DNA of 64,000 nucleotides, taken from the NCBI GenBank assembly GCA_021904315.1, contig CM038924.1, positions 12,202,026 through 12,266,025 on the forward strand, given 5' to 3'. Numbering within the stretch: position 1 is the first letter of the stretch; every line of letters starts with the position of its first letter. Shown piece by piece: positions 11,401-23,999 of the stretch. Under the pieces are notes generated by a model, which ran no database searches, had not been told where the DNA came from, and saw only the letters and a program-made list of their open reading frames with translations. Source of the DNA: Sphagnum magellanicum. Its lineage: Eukaryota > Streptophyta > Sphagnopsida > Sphagnales > Sphagnaceae. A program made the position numbers and the translations under genes.

Positions 11401-13620
11401 TCTTTAGGCTTCTTCCACTAATGAATTATTAATAACACATCACACATTCAACTATTTCATTTTTCATATTTTCTTACTTCTTATATCAAGTTAAGGTTTA
11501 TAGAGTTGCAAATTTATTAAACATATTTACAACCTAATTGTCTTTTATGTATCCATGTACATTAAACCCTTAATAACACACATAGGAAATATAAGCTAAC
11601 CTACTATAAAATTGTTATAATATCAATCGCTTGTATATGATTGTATGATAATCTTTACTAATTCATGTTATAATTGGTAAATTGAATTCAAACTATAATG
11701 GGCATAGGCTTGGCCAAGAGTTGGATCAAACCCTCTTCATCTCAAAATGATGACTTAACATAGAATAATCTATTAGTTTGAAAGCTTGTAATTCTTTCAT
11801 CTATATTGAGATATGTTTAGTTTATGTTTGTGGATGAAATTTTTATTTCTATTCACATTCTTTACACATTACACATGTAAAATGTTATTGATAGGTTGAA
11901 AAGTGTTTGCAAGCAATTGAGTATGTCATATTACTTGGGCATGGATGTCCAACAAGGGAAAAACATCTCGTCAAGATGACTAAGTAAAGTTGTTTATTGA
12001 GTTAAGACCACAAGATTAAATTGGAAAATAATATTCAAGAAAAGTATGATTATATAATTCAATTCTGATTCAATTCTATATATATGTATTCACAATAGTC
12101 TAATGATCTAAGTCTTAAAATTAGATTCACAATCATGTTTGGGCAGATTGATGTGCTTTTTATGTATCAAGAAACCTTTGCATTTGGAAGGAGGGTATTA
12201 TTTTGCTAATTTATAAATGCATTAAATGTCAAAATATATTTTCATTTGTTGAAAAATATTAGTGTTACTTGTGCAATTGAACTCATATTGTAATATTAAA
12301 AGGTACACCTTTTTACCCTAAGTTTAAAATCTAATTTTGATTGGAAAGTTCAATTTTATTGAATTTCTAATTAAGATAATAACTCAAAATTCAATATTTC
12401 TTGCACCTTAAGTTAAAAATTTATAAAAGGAACTCCATAAAAAGATAATAATATCTTTGGGTGGTACCATTGAGAACCACCTCAAAGAATGATTATGAAA
12501 CCAAAAATGGTTAAATAATATTTTTTAAATTTAAGTTTTTATTGAAATAAATTTTTTTGATACAAATTTGTATTCCTAATCATCATGACCCTTTCAAAAA
12601 TTTGAAAAATCATAATTAATTTTTTTATTTAATTGAATATATAAAATAAAATATCATCTAAGGTACCTTAATAAAACAATTCCCAAAAAAAAAACCAAAA
12701 CATTTTTCAAACTTGTGCTCATAAAACACAAAATGCAAGGAAAGGAAACATTAATATATTTGTGAAATGTTTTCTAAATGCAATGATTAATAAAAAAAAT
12801 AAATATTTTGATATCATTAAAGTTTCAAAATCTGTACGACCTAATAAATGTATTCAAAATAATTTAGTGAATTTTTTTATTTAAATGTTTCTTCTTTCTC
12901 TAAAATTTGATGAGTTTAGTAAAATGAAAATGTGTTGTTCCTAATGCTGCCCCCAAGGATACTGCTACTCAGAACTTACTTTGTCAAAGTTTTCAACACC
13001 GACTTTGTCAAAGGTTTTCAACAATAGGAATAGATATATATTTTTTCATTTTTCAATAAATATTTTCAAGATCTTTCTGAAATCTAATTTTGTTTTTGGA
13101 ATGTTTATTAAACTTTTACCCAAAAATATTTTTAAAAAAAACCTTATTTGGCAATGAATCGACTGTAGAGTTCAATACCTTAATTGCTTTTTCATCAAAA
13201 CTTTTTGGGAAAATTCTGAAACTTTTGGTTCTTTTTTAATGTAATTTTGATTAATTTTCTTTTTGCAGCATCACAAAATCGAAACATGAAAAAATGAATA
13301 ATTTTCTATTGAAAAAATAAAATGTAAGAAATATTCTGAAATTCTATTTGAGTGGGTAAAAAAAAAAAAAAAACAAAACTCCCTTGGGGAGTAGTTTGCT
13401 TTTTTTGGTGTTTTTTTTTCCAACTTTGTGGTGTAGCTGGAGGTGCTTTAAATCATCCATATGCCGATTCACCCAAATTTGGCTACAAGCTAAATATGAA
13501 AGTAAATTGTTAAAAAACCATAATTCTATATTTTTGGCTACCTACTTGAACCATGTATACAAATCTGGAAAATTTTCTTAAAATTTGTTCGAATTGTGGC
13601 TATTGAAATTAAAAAAAAAC
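11400..13620 (+). repeat. Copy 1 of a long diverged direct repeat (partner 17300-20700)
   Basis: Long stretches align by eye with 17690-18640 (for example 'atttctattcacattcttta', 'GGGCATGGATGTCCAACA', 'accacaagatt') and, after an interruption, with 20170-20690 (for example 'AATATTTTCAAGAT', 'ATCACAAAATcGAAACATG'). Order and orientation are conserved. No protein is recognisable. The interruption in this copy is the TIR element at 12452-12961. Identity was not computed; the copies look strongly diverged, so the duplication is old or the family is dispersed. Confidence 0.65.
12452..12961 (+). mobile_element. Non-autonomous TIR element, copy 1
   Basis: It starts TATCTTTGGGTGGTACCA and ends GCCCCCAAGGATA, matching the ends of the element at 52708-53324 in the opposite orientation. 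Internal stretches also match, for example 'TTTCTAAATGCAaTGATTAA' and 'TTTCAAAATCTgt'. There is no coding capacity. Target duplication and superfamily are unresolved. Confidence 0.55.
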
Positions 13621-13689
13621 TTGTTCTTAGCACTTTTTATTTTTCAATTTCGCATTCTGGCTATATATAAAAAAAGAAGGCATTGTGAG

Positions 13690-14139
13690 CTTTGTCGTGA
13701 ACAACCCACCCGCCCGCGCCGTCGCTGGCCATGGTCCCACCCGCGCTGTAGCGGGCAATGGTCCGGACGACGGTCATGGTTCTTGGGGGGAACAATTGGT
13801 TTCCTGTCCCCCGAGACTCGCTTGCGAAGCTCCACAGGTCCCGTAGCCAAGCTCCCGTCTTCCTCTCCTACGAGACTAGCTCTCAAGACGGGCAGAAGTC
13901 TGGTGGAGTCGTGCAAGGAGTCCTACATATAGACATCCAGGAGCTCCTCCTCCTCCTCCTCCTCCTCCTCCTGCAAGCTGCAGCTTCCATATTGCTCTTC
14001 TTGCTCCTTGCTTGTTTGCTTGCTGGACGTGGGTGTTGTTGCTTGGGATTGGAATTTCATTGCTCTGTTAGTCGCTACTGTCGCTGTTCTATAGTTTGGT
14101 CTTTAGTGCCAGGAAATTATTTCTAGCTTCATTCGATTA
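13690..14139 (+). promoter_or_regulatory. GC-richer leader and promoter region of the F-box gene
   Basis: Base composition rises sharply from the AT-rich flank. It includes a CTC triplet run at about 13944-13971 and a CT-rich tract, typical of plant 5' untranslated leaders. The short frames here give Arg/Ser/Pro-rich sequence without a domain. Transcript start is not determinable from sequence alone. Confidence 0.45.
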
Positions 14140-15929
14140 GTGGTAACAAGTTTATTGAAGGAATTTCCAGAGAGCAGTATGTCTAGATGTATGTCCAAGT
14201 TCGGTATTAGTGCCACGGTGCAGTTCATGGAGGTCGAGGGGACTGATGATGAAAATGTCGAGAGTGATGATCCGATGCAGTTCATGGAGGTCGAGGGGAC
14301 TGATGATGAAAGTGTCGAGAGTGATGATCCGGTGCAGTTCATGGAGGTCGAGGGGACTGATCATGAAAGTGTCAAGAGTGATGATCCGGACGTGCAGCAG
14401 CGTGCTGCACCAGCTTTCACCGTGGTTTGTGAGGAAGTTGGCGATCTCATAATGGCTAGACTTCCTGTGCGAGATCTCGTGAGGACCAGAAGTGTGTGCA
14501 AGTATTTGAGAGCATGCAGCTTGCAGCTTAACTCCAGTACTTCAGGTGAAGGCAATTAGAGGCCGGAGTGACGGAAGTGAGGGACTGGTACTTCCCGACC
14601 TCCAGCGTTGGAGGAGTGAAATCTGTTACCAGCGGCCTAGAGATGGGAGCATGGATGGGGTTGCATCAGCCATCGAGTGGCGTGTTAAGCCTGCCACCGT
14701 TCACCTTTCTTCCATTCAGTCTCGAATCCATGGTTATGGTGGCTGCATCGGGAGGACTTGTGTGCTTCCAAAAGCTACCTCCTGGCGCAATCTTCGATCC
14801 AGCAGCTTATGTCTCCTCACACGGAGCTAGTCTTCAGCTGCCCAAGCCGTACCGAACTTACGATTTCATCATCTGCAATCCTCTGATCAAGAAGTGGTGG
14901 AGGCTTCCGTCCATAACACCCATTGTAGCTAATCTTTCGCTGCTGAAATTGCTGGTGGCGGACCCAAAAAACTATTCCCAGGAATACGATTTCCTTTTGC
15001 TTGGTCGGGATTTTTCATGGAAGTATTCATCATCGCAACACACATGGGAAAGCGGCGATCATCGTCATTCAATATGGAATTCTAGCCAGTCGCAGCCTAC
15101 TGCAACTACTACAACAGCTGCAGGTCATGGAGAGTTCATGAATGGCTCTGGTGGAAGTACCATCTTCAAAGGAAGCCTCTACTGCCTAAGTACTAGGTCT
15201 ACAACAAACGGACCGCGGCGCCAACTCCACGCAATCCACCAACTTGATCTCCAAACACTCACGTGGCTAGACGACCTCGTCTGGTCGCGCCACTTAGGAG
15301 CTACCGCTCCGATTAAAACTATTCCCAACCCCGATGTAGGAGAGCAACCTGCTACTAGGCCGCTGCAGCCAAACTCTTTGTTGAATCCACAACTGGTGGT
15401 GTGCGCAGGTACTCTGTTTGTAGTACTACCAGTTTTGGAGCTTAACCCACATCGCTCAGATTGCCTGAACAACCCATTTACATCAAAAGCAGCAAGAGAA
15501 TACATTCCTCGCACGTGGCAAGAGGTCATCTCAGAGCACGAGAATATGTACAGGGAAGGTCTCAGGTTTAGGATCTTCCATCTACTGGAAGTACCGGAAA
15601 CTCCGGAATCTCATGAGAGTATGTGTATTGCTGTGGAGTTCAATCAGCGAGACTACTATGCAGAGATGCCGGCGCATATAGATTTGCCTACAGGACCGCT
15701 ACCTGGCCAAAGGACTTCACCTTCACAACTGTGGTTCAGCTGCACTGCCAAAGACGACAAGATCTGGATGGCGACTGCAAAGCAGCTCATCAGCTACGAC
15801 GTGCAGAGAAATTGTTGGGAGAGTAAACCTCTACTAGATCTCCACTTGACATACAAGGAGCACTTCTTTCCTCATGCTTCCTTGCACAATGCATATCCCA
15901 TGGAGCTCAACTTCACTGCTATCCCCTGA
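14140..15929 (+). CDS. F-box protein with acidic triple repeat at the N-terminus
   Basis: Likely the substrate-binding subunit of an SCF ubiquitin ligase. The first frame (14140-14559) holds three 19-residue acidic repeats (residues 27-83, core QFMEVEGTDDESVESDDP), then an F-box at about 97-125 with LIMARLPVRDLVRTRSVCK. The second frame ends at 15929 and carries VAASGGLVCF and FIICNPLIKKWWRLP, the usual first blades of plant F-box/kelch proteins, in a C-terminal region of about 430 residues. The frames differ. A 95-bp GT-AG intron at 14546-14640 joins them in frame and gives about 564 residues. The alternative is a frameshift near 14550-14559, which would keep the DWYFP stretch encoded just after it. 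F-box membership is clear; the intron is inference. The target is unknown. Confidence 0.75.
14218..14388 (+). repeat. 57-bp tandem repeat, three copies, coding
   Basis: Units at 14218-14274, 14275-14331 and 14332-14388 are nearly identical and encode an acidic 19-residue repeat just before the F-box. The near identity suggests recent expansion. Confidence 0.95.
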
Positions 15930-16250
15930 GTAGCTAGTTGTAAGTACATGCTAATGTCCTTAGAACTGTTGTTGCAGCTTGTTTGCTTGCTTGCTTCTGT
16001 TTTCAAGGTCTCAACATTCTTCCATGAAACTCTGGGCTTTCTGACCCACTTTCTATCCTGCTGGCCTAATTGGATAGCTCTGGGAAGCTTATTAGAGTAG
16101 TTCACCCAAAACCCATATTTGGGCATACATGTAGTAGGAGTAAGATTTCTCACATCCAGTTCATGAGTACAATTGTTTGCAATCCTCACCCATAAACCTG
16201 AAAAAATGAGATAGTGTCTACAATTGTTTTTTATTGGCAAATTTCTGTCA
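15930..16250 (+). other. 3' flank of the F-box gene
   Basis: About 320 bp of mixed composition after the TGA at 15927-15929, before the DNA becomes very AT-rich. Probably 3' untranslated sequence. No exact polyadenylation site is claimed. Confidence 0.4.
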
Positions 16251-16550
16251 TTTGAAGATTATTTATTTATTTATAAATTTTTATATCAAAATGACAAAAA
16301 AATGGTTTAAATTCTATAATTTTCTAGTCATCATTTTATTATATTACAGTATATTTTCCCCTCTAGGTTGTATATTATGTTCTAGTAGACCTAGCCAAAA
16401 ATATATTTAAGGTGAGAGACTATATTAAATTCAATAACCTGAACCAATCATTATAATCCACATGATTAAGAGTAAATTAATTTATTGTGCAATGTTTTTT
16501 ACAAACATTGGATTAGTACTCTCTATATTTTAAACTAGTTAAAATGACTT

Positions 16551-16552
<2 letters not shown>

Positions 16553-16581
<29 letters not shown>
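16553..16581 (+). repeat. Homopolymer run of 29 G
   Basis: An uninterrupted G run in otherwise AT-rich DNA. It could form stacked G-quadruplexes. Its length is also the kind that sequencing and assembly get wrong. Confidence 0.95.
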
Positions 16582-17299
16582 TGTTCTAAGAGTAGATCTC
16601 TTTGATAACAAGAGTAGATCCCAAACTGGCAATGAATATCATACTTAAAAAGCAAAATATTATACCAAACTTACAACTAGTTCAATTGACAATTCTTTGT
16701 GAAAATAATTATTTATCTAAGAGAAAGAGGTTCAGTCTAGTCTAAAAATTTTATATTTCAGAATTTCAATAGATATCAGAGAATAAGGACACAAATTGCA
16801 CCTTATGTTTTGTATTTGTAATACTGTTGTAGCCTAGTAGGTTCTGCATCAAATAATTATGAGAGAAATTTGAGATTTTTGAGAAATTATTAACAAGTGA
16901 AAAGTACACCTTAATACTTTCTTAATGGTCATGCTGGAATTTTTAGGAAAATATATATTAACATTCAACATCAAAGTGCCAAACCCACTAGGCCACTATA
17001 ATGTTAATATCACCATGGTTGGGACATAAGACAACTTGGTTGGGAGTTTGATTCTCAAAAATTTCAACAAGTATTAATAAAAATTCCAGATCTCTTTTTT
17101 TTTGGTGGACCTTTTACAAATCATATTATGTCACACATTGGTCACAAGTACAATAATGTGCAAGCTGATGGTGGAGTTGCTCGAAGAGTAGATCTCTTCG
17201 AAAGCAACAAGCAAAAAACAACAAAATTAATGAAAAAAATTAAATCATCAAACATTATAGATTACACTCAAAGTGCATGAGTTCATTAGGATTGGCTAA

Positions 17300-20200
17300 T
17301 TTTCAATGCCCCACAAACACATTTTTTACTTACTAATGTTATCTTTAATGTCACCATGTCTTTGAGCCCCAGTTTGACCTTGGAATCCTTGTTTCATACC
17401 CAATTTGAGTGCATCCATAATGTGAGCAAAATATCATGAGGACATTCTTTGTCAATTGTAATAGACAGGAAAAAAATAAATGAACAAGGCGCAAATGTTA
17501 CTTTGGAAAATTTGGAATGCTTTCCATATAGATGCATCAACCATGCTTTCATGATGAAGATCACTATTGTATAAAAATCTGAAGGAGAAAAATTGTTCAC
17601 TTACTTTTTTGTCAAAAATTACTATGCTCCAAATAAAAACCCCTTTCTTGTTTCCTTTTGTATTTTGATGCTAACATTTTTAAAATCCTGCAATAAATCT
17701 ATAGAGTTGTACTTTTACTATACAATTCTACAAACTAATTCTTTTGTATGGATTCATGTATGTTGATTCACTAGAACTTTAAAAACATATGCATACAATC
17801 TTATCAACTAGCCTATTGTAATATTGTAATATTAATCTCTTTTATATAATTCTATAATATTTTTTAGTAATTCATGTTGTAATCCACAAATTGAATTCAA
17901 ATTGTAGTGGGCAAAGACTTTGACTAGGGCTCGATCCCCTCTTCATTTTAAAAATTGATGATTTAAAACTAAATTATCTATTTGAAAGTTTGTAATTCTT
18001 TCATCCAAATTGAAATACATTTGGTTTTTTGTGCATGGATGAAATGTTTATTTCTATTCACATTCTTTACATGTTACACATTTTAAGTGGTATTTATAGG
18101 TTGAAAATTGCTTGTAGGTAGTCAAGTATGTTATGGGCATGGATGTCCAACAGGGAAGAAACACATCATGAAGACAACCACCTAAAGATGGTTATGAGGT
18201 ATGACCACAAGATTCAATTGGCAAATGATATCCCAAAAAGAAGGCATGATTATATGTAATTGGGTTGTGATTGAGTTCTTTATGTAGTTCAATTCTTTAA
18301 AGATGTATTTATAGAATTTTGATTATTTATGTGTTAGAATTACAATCAAAATCATGCTTGGGGAGGTCAATATTCTTTGTATGTATGGGGTACCCTTTGC
18401 ATTATTTTGTTAATTTATAAATGCAATGAATGTCAAACTGTATTATCATTTGTTGACAGATACTAGTGTGGCCTCTGCTATTAAGCACATATTGTAATAT
18501 TGAAAGGTACATCTTTTTAGCCTAAGTTTAAAATCCAATTTTTATTTTATTTTTGAAAATTTTCTGAATTTTTAGTGACAAAGATTACTCAAAATTCAAT
18601 CTCTTTTGAACCTTAGGTCTTAAAATTACAAAAACACCTTCATAAAATTTAACTCATCAAGGGCTTTCCAATAATATCAAGGGTGTGGTCTAATCTTTCT
18701 GAAATGTTTGGCTTTGGTTTTATTGAATTTTCAATGCAAAAATAGTTCAATATTCAATTTATTGAAAGGTAAGCTTTAAAACATTATGAAACCACCTCGG
18801 TGCCATCCATATTCATCAGAGGCTTTCTAATGGTACAAAGAGTACAATAAGGGGCATTGAGATTTGGAAATTGGAAGATCTCAATCATTGTTTTTTTATT
18901 TGTGAAAATTTGCCACTTAACAATAAAAAAATGTTAACCCAACTTCTACAAAATAACTTTTTGGGAAAAAAAATGCCCCAAAATTGCTAGATTTTAAGGG
19001 AATTTTTTTTCTAGAATGGCCCTATTTGAACAATAGGTTTTAACATGTCACAAAAAATATAAAAGGATTTCTAAAATTTTCTAATTCCTTTTGTCATCTG
19101 TAGCCAAATTTGGCTAAGTCCTTTTGTGGATTGTCTTTTCACTATCCAAGGATTGTTTCTTCAATTTTCTGGTTCCAAAATTTTGGTGATTTTTTTCATT
19201 TAAAAAAAATTACACTAAAAATATTTGTTGCCATAATGCATAAATTCCCCCCCCCCCAAAAAAAAATAAAATCTATGCATATACCTCACAAAATTGAAAA
19301 AAAAAATTTGATCTCAATGTGACAAAACAAAACAAGCAACTTCCTTTAGTACTAGGATGGTAGGTTGATAACTAAATCAATATGTTTACAAATGAAAAAC
19401 ACATTTGGGTGCAGGCACAATCCAACAAGCCAAAAAGGGCGTCAGATCGCAAAAGAAAAACAATCCAAATTGAATAAATATTTATGTCTTGCCATTTAAA
19501 GCCATGACAATCATGATAAGTTATTGGTTTCTCATTCATATGAATATTCAGGAATTCAAACCAAAAATCCATTTGATAAAATTTTTAGTTTAAGTTTTGA
19601 TTTAGGACCTTTAAAAGTGAACAACAATGCATTAGATAGGAGTCAATTTTGCAAAGGACTTTCAAAATGATTCATATTATAAAACACATTTGATGAGGGG
19701 AAAAAAAAAAGATAAAGACCTATTAACCACATTAAAAAAAAACACTCATAACTTAAAATATGTGGAATTGTAAAACTTTAAAAATTCAAAGAACTTTCCA
19801 AAATTGATTTAAAATTTTAAAAATCCTTTGCTACACATAAATGGGTAAAATGTACATGATATATCAAAAAAATTTGTAGTTTATTATATAAGAAAACATA
19901 AAAATGTAAAAAAAAAAATTGGTTATGATTTGAAATTATTATCATTTAAAAAAACGTAACACTGAATTTACAAGGACTCAAGACACTTTCAAAAATTCAT
20001 ATTTATTCAAAAATGATGAAAAAAAAATTGTTTTACTTAGACAACTATGATCATTTATTACAAAAAATTACAAAAAAAATTGACCCAAAATTCATTCATA
20101 TGAATTTTTTTTTTTGGTAATTTGGTTAGCTTGTTGTATCCCATTTGGGCCCATTTAAATCATATTTTAGATTGATTCGTTTTTCCATAAATATTTTCAA

Positions 20201-20700
20201 GATGTTTCTGAAGCCTAATTCAGTTTTTGAAATGTTTGTTTTATTTCTGACAAAAGTACTAAAAAAACACCTTATTAGGTGATGAATTGTCTGTTGAATG
20301 AAATTTTGTTTTGGGCTAAAACTTTTGTGAAAATTCTAGATTTTTTTTTCTTTTTCAACGTAATTTTGACTAATTTTCTTCTTTTAACATCACAATTCAT
20401 GAAATTGAAACATGGATTAAAAAATGAAAAAGATTGAAAAAATGAAATGTGACAAATATTTTTAAGTTTGGGGTGGGGGGGGGGAGGTAAGGGAGGGATT
20501 CCCTTGGACCAATGCTTTTCTTTTTTTCTTTCCAAATTTTTGACGTAGTTGAGGTGGTGATCATCCATAAGTTGATTTAGCCAAATTTGGTTGGAAAAAT
20601 ATATTTAAAAAGAATTCTAAACCATCCTTCTACATATATCTTTGGCTACTTACTTGACCATATAGAAAACCAATCACAAGTTTGTTAGAGTTGCATAATT
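17300..20700 (+). repeat. Copy 2 of the long diverged direct repeat (partner 11400-13620)
   Basis: 17690-18640 matches 11480-12440 and 20170-20690 matches 13040-13620, in the same order and strand. In addition, 17310-17420 resembles 20720-20830 ('TTTGAGCC', 'AGTTTGACCTTGGA'), so this copy is flanked by a related block on each side at about 3.4 kb spacing. About 1.5 kb between the two matching parts (18650-20170) is unlike copy 1. No coding frame was recognised. Confidence 0.6.
18570..18870 (+). repeat. Two plus-oriented modules of the approximately 200-bp family
   Basis: Two successive modules share 'ACTCAAAATTCAAT', 'CCTTAGGTCT', 'AAGGGCTTTCCAATAATATC' and the ending 'TTTGGAAATTGGAAGATCTC'. 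They have the same order as the minus-oriented run at 9070-9960. Confidence 0.55.
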
Positions 20701-20840
20701 CTCAATACTCAATTTCAATAACACATTAATTGTTTAATAATGTTATCCTTAAAAGTCGCCCAATCTTTGAGCCTTAGTTTGACCTTGGAGTCTTTGTGTC
20801 ATCCCCAATTAAAGTGTAGCCATAATATGAGTTAGAAAAA

Positions 20841-23800
20841 TTAAGTAACATTTATTGAAACTTGGTACTAGTTCACAAGATTTATAAGATTTTATTGAGA
20901 CAAGATTTGATTTAACTAAGAATGATAGTAGCAAGTGATATGCATAGGTAGGGCAAATAAAAAATTGGGGGTTGAAACTCTTGTGAAGACCAAACCAATT
21001 TAGGTGAGAAAATTAGTTTGGATCCCTTTTCTTTTTTTCCTGTGTATTATTTTTATCCCGACTTTTGATTTCATTTCTAGTTTTGGCCAATTTGGGTACT
21101 AACCCCAATAAGCCCCCCTTGCCCCCAAACCCAAAGTACTTTACATATAGAAAAAGGGTTTGCATTTAAACCCTCCCCATAATTGAGGCTCTAGTTATGA
21201 GGCTAGTGGAGGGGTTTAAATTCCTAGAAGGGTGTAAATGCAGACCATTTAGCTGTATAATGAACTCGAAAGATTTTATTTTATTTTTGCCTTTAGATTT
21301 AAATTTCTTTCATCTTTCCCTAACAAATTCATTGTCGCAATTGAGTTTGTGTTGTTTTTAGTTGGGCTTTGTTTCATTTTCTCTTTTGTGCACAATGCAA
21401 CATGTAACACCATCATTCCTTGTTTCTCTTTTGTGTACGATATATAATAGCATCATTTTCGCTTTTGCTTTTGTTCATCATTATGTTGTTTTTTGTAGGA
21501 TAACAATGATGTTGATTATGAGAGGCTTTGAGGTGCTCTGCATTTCTTAATGCACTTCTTACTGTTTCTTGTTGTTGCATCGACATTGACATCTTCAAAC
21601 TCACTCCATTTTTGCATCTATTATTTTCTTGGTGTCATTGTCAAGTTCCATTGCATGCAAATGAACCTTCATATGTCTCATTTTAATGAAATTCAATAAA
21701 TTAATTGACATGAATTTTTTTGGTTTGTTTTGTAAAAAAATTTTAAGGTAAAAAAATTTTGGGGTGTGAGAAAAAAAATAATAATGAAAAAAAAGAAATA
21801 TAGATCTAAACAAAAGAAATAAGGAGCTTTAAAAACAAAAGTTTTTAAAAAAAGGTAGTCTACCTTCCAAATGTAAAAGCACCAATGATAGGATGAAGGA
21901 ACCTTCCATAATTCAAAAACTCCAGTAAAAAGTTACACTTCAAAATGGATTAAAAAAATACACTGAGGAAATCTCACACGTTCTTTACAGATAACTCTTA
22001 TTGTCAAAACAATTCATAAAAGAAAAAAGAAAAAATTTCACAGCTTAAAATCTAGTAGTATGGTCCAGTGTTGTTGGGCCATTATAAGAAATGGAAATTC
22101 AATATAATTGCAATTCTCAAATAATTAAATAACTCTTCTAAAATATATATAACCATATTTTTCAACTGTTTGAGAACTGATTCCTATATATATATATGTA
22201 TATATAATTTTGATCAAAGTTTTCAAAAAGTCTAAGAACTAGTTAAATATCCTTCCATAAAAACAAATACCCATTTTTGCAAATTGCCAGTTATTCCCCA
22301 AAACCTGCTAGTTCTTTGGGACTGTTCAAAAAAACTAACATCAGAACTTCTTTGATTTCCATTATCTTAAAAAAATGGCAATTGAAGGTTATTAAAAACA
22401 TCAGATAACCTCCCAACACTAGTACTGTCCCTAGGACCAATGCACATAACTTGAAAAACAATGGTGGTAGTCTCTAAACCCTAAACCTAAGGGCACCTCA
22501 CACCCAGACAGGGGTTATTACATGTTTTTCAGTACATAGTGGTCTCAAAGACCTAAACCTTTGGGCACCCACATGAGAAGCTTTTACGGGTTTGAGGCTT
22601 GAGCACAAAATGGTCTCAAAATCTTAAAGCACTAAACCCAAAGGCCACCTTGTGAGACTTCTTTGCATATTGGTCTTTCACCCTTTAGAAAGAATTTTGA
22701 AATAAATTGAAAAAGGAATGATGGATTCCCTTCTAGTGTTTTTTTCTTTTCCAAATTTTAACCACTTGGTTACATCACAAAATTGAAAAAGAAAGAGAAA
22801 GAAAGAAAACCATGGTCCCTTCCCATTTACAAATAATTTTGAAATAGATTGAAAAAGGAAGGACAAGTGTGAATGCACCATTAACAACCCACTTGGCGAG
22901 CCTGGTGAGTGTGGTACACTCTAATTGCATAGTGATGAGAACTCCAACTTCATTCACAAGAATAAGCACACCAAAATACAAAGGAATTTGTATTCTCCAA
23001 AATTTTGCATGTGAAATTTGGTTCATGGGAAATAAGCACATTCAAAATGCAAGTTTCTTCTTTGCAATTCTTTATGTGAAATTTGATGTTTAAATTTCTC
23101 AACTGGTAAGTGATTTGTGAGCACATTACTAGATGATTGAAAGTTTTGTCTCTAAATGCCAATGTAGTGTAACATTTATTTGGCCTTTATTGTAACACAG
23201 TAATTGTTAAAATGAAATCAAAGTGCAAAGTCCCATCCACATCAACACAGTAGTAAGTAGAATCACTACAACCATAACATGTCTGCATTATCATCATCAC
23301 ACTCTTGTCACTTCTTCACACACACACACACAACATTCATCATATCTCTAAGAAAATCAGTGATAAATAATGAACAGAAAAAAATTGAACATTTGAGATT
23401 TGACAACAATCTGTGTGATGGATGTTTTCCTCTTTTGCTTCCTAGATAGATAATACAATCAATAATACCACAACATTATTGTCTACCACATTATCCTGCT
23501 AAGCTTTTCTTGTACCCAACATCATTGGAAAGATTGCCTCTTCCCTTAGCTAAACACATTGTATCCATTCTCCATTTTTTATTTTTTATTTGAGATTTGA
23601 ACCCTAGTCCCAAGGACCTTGCCCATTGCAGCACAAGGTACTTATAACATCCAACATAATCAATAAAAATAGTGGAAAAAACTTACATGTCACAAACAAT
23701 TGCAACCAAAAAATAAAAAACCTAAACTGTAGTTAAAATATCAACAATCATGCATCAATTCCTACCCTTATTGATAGGATAGTTGCACACAATCTATCAT

Positions 23801-23999
23801 AGGTAATGTTGCAAAGTGTTGCAACGTGAAAACAACCAATGTACACAATGCACATAACTTACAAGTGAACAAGTGAACAATAAAATGCTAGCAACTTCAA
23901 AATGTGGCAAACATCAAAACTTCTACTAAACCTTAAGATGCAAAACCCACAAGTTGCCAATGCAAGCACAAGTGATAAAAAACACAAAAACAAATAAAT
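20841..23999. other. AT-rich intergenic DNA, no gene recognised
   Basis: Contains homopolymer A runs, a TA microsatellite near 22183-22206, two related stretches around 22690-22720 and 22835-22865 (TTTTGAAATAGATTGAAAAAGGAA type), and CA repeats near 23319-23332. No frame has a recognisable domain. Confidence 0.5.

Noticed and set aside
13585-14126. Frames of 90-122 codons upstream of the F-box gene
   Set aside because: Low-complexity Leu, Arg and Ser runs from the CTC repeat; best read as untranslated leader.
14103-14364. Minus-strand frames with a repeated 19-residue pattern opposite the F-box repeat
   Set aside because: They are the complement of the 57-bp coding repeat; the plus frame leads into the F-box.
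23300-23340. Possible CRISPR-like or phage-like array among short repeats
   Set aside because: Only a CA microsatellite; no spaced identical repeats, and the window is plant nuclear DNA.
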